A stretch of DNA of 5,582 bases from an uncultured Clostridia bacterium (lineage in GTDB: Bacteria > Bacillota > Clostridia > Oscillospirales > Ruminococcaceae): contig CALBGD010000015.1 of assembly GCA_937893735.1 (NCBI GenBank), positions 1 to 5,582 on the forward strand, in the 5' to 3' direction. The notes below the pieces were generated by a model, which did no database searches, was not told the DNA's origin, and saw only the letters and a list, made by a program, of their open reading frames with translations. A program made the position numbers and the translations under genes. Positions 5,546 through 5,582 of the stretch are shown here, piece after piece. Within the stretch, counting starts at the first letter, position 1; every line of letters begins with the position of its first letter.

Positions 5546-5582
5546 AAAGTCAACCCCTAAAACAGTCTTTCTGAAAAAATAA

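Overview
The window looks like a metagenome-assembly contig. Bases 1-13 match the 3' end of the Illumina TruSeq adapter, so the left edge is a library artefact. The first 2.6 kb has the gene types, Shine-Dalgarno sites (AAAGGAG, GAGGTGA, GGGGTGA) and moderate GC of a Ruminococcus/Oscillospiraceae-like Firmicute from a gut or rumen. This taxonomic reading comes from style and family resemblance only; no search was run.

Layout. (a) About 14-2580 is coherent bacterial regulatory and transport DNA. A LacI-family repressor (minus strand, running off the left edge) sits 63 bp downstream of an AraC-family regulator (minus strand). The AraC gene is divergent from a MATE-family efflux gene (plus strand), and a shared 117-bp intergenic region carries a good extended -10 promoter for the MATE gene. 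The divergent layout suggests that the AraC protein controls the exporter. The LacI gene has its own promoter, which overlaps the 3' end of the AraC gene. (b) About 2580-3190 is the 5' half of an IS256-family (Mutator-type) transposase gene on the minus strand. It lacks the second half of the DDE domain and both expected IS ends. The MATE gene is cut at residue 360 exactly where the transposase homology begins. (c) About 3184-4240 is an internal piece of a cysteine-rich, probably extracellular protein with one dockerin/EF-hand-like calcium loop and a transglutaminase-like Cys/His active site. It has neither its natural start nor its natural end. (d) About 4245-5582 is AT-rich DNA without credible genes. 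It holds a degenerate ~75-bp tandem repeat array (about 4863-5295) flanked by two related copies of a ~250-300-bp block, each with a purine-only tract followed by a conserved CTCCGGACTCC box.

The four blocks differ in composition and meet inside genes, without visible terminal inverted repeats or target duplications. Either this is a scarred, rearranged accessory region or, more likely given the adapter remnant and the multicopy transposase at the centre, a chimeric assembly. The AraC/MATE pair is the only functional unit that can be read with confidence. The transglutaminase/dockerin-like fragment and the nested repeat are the most unusual content.
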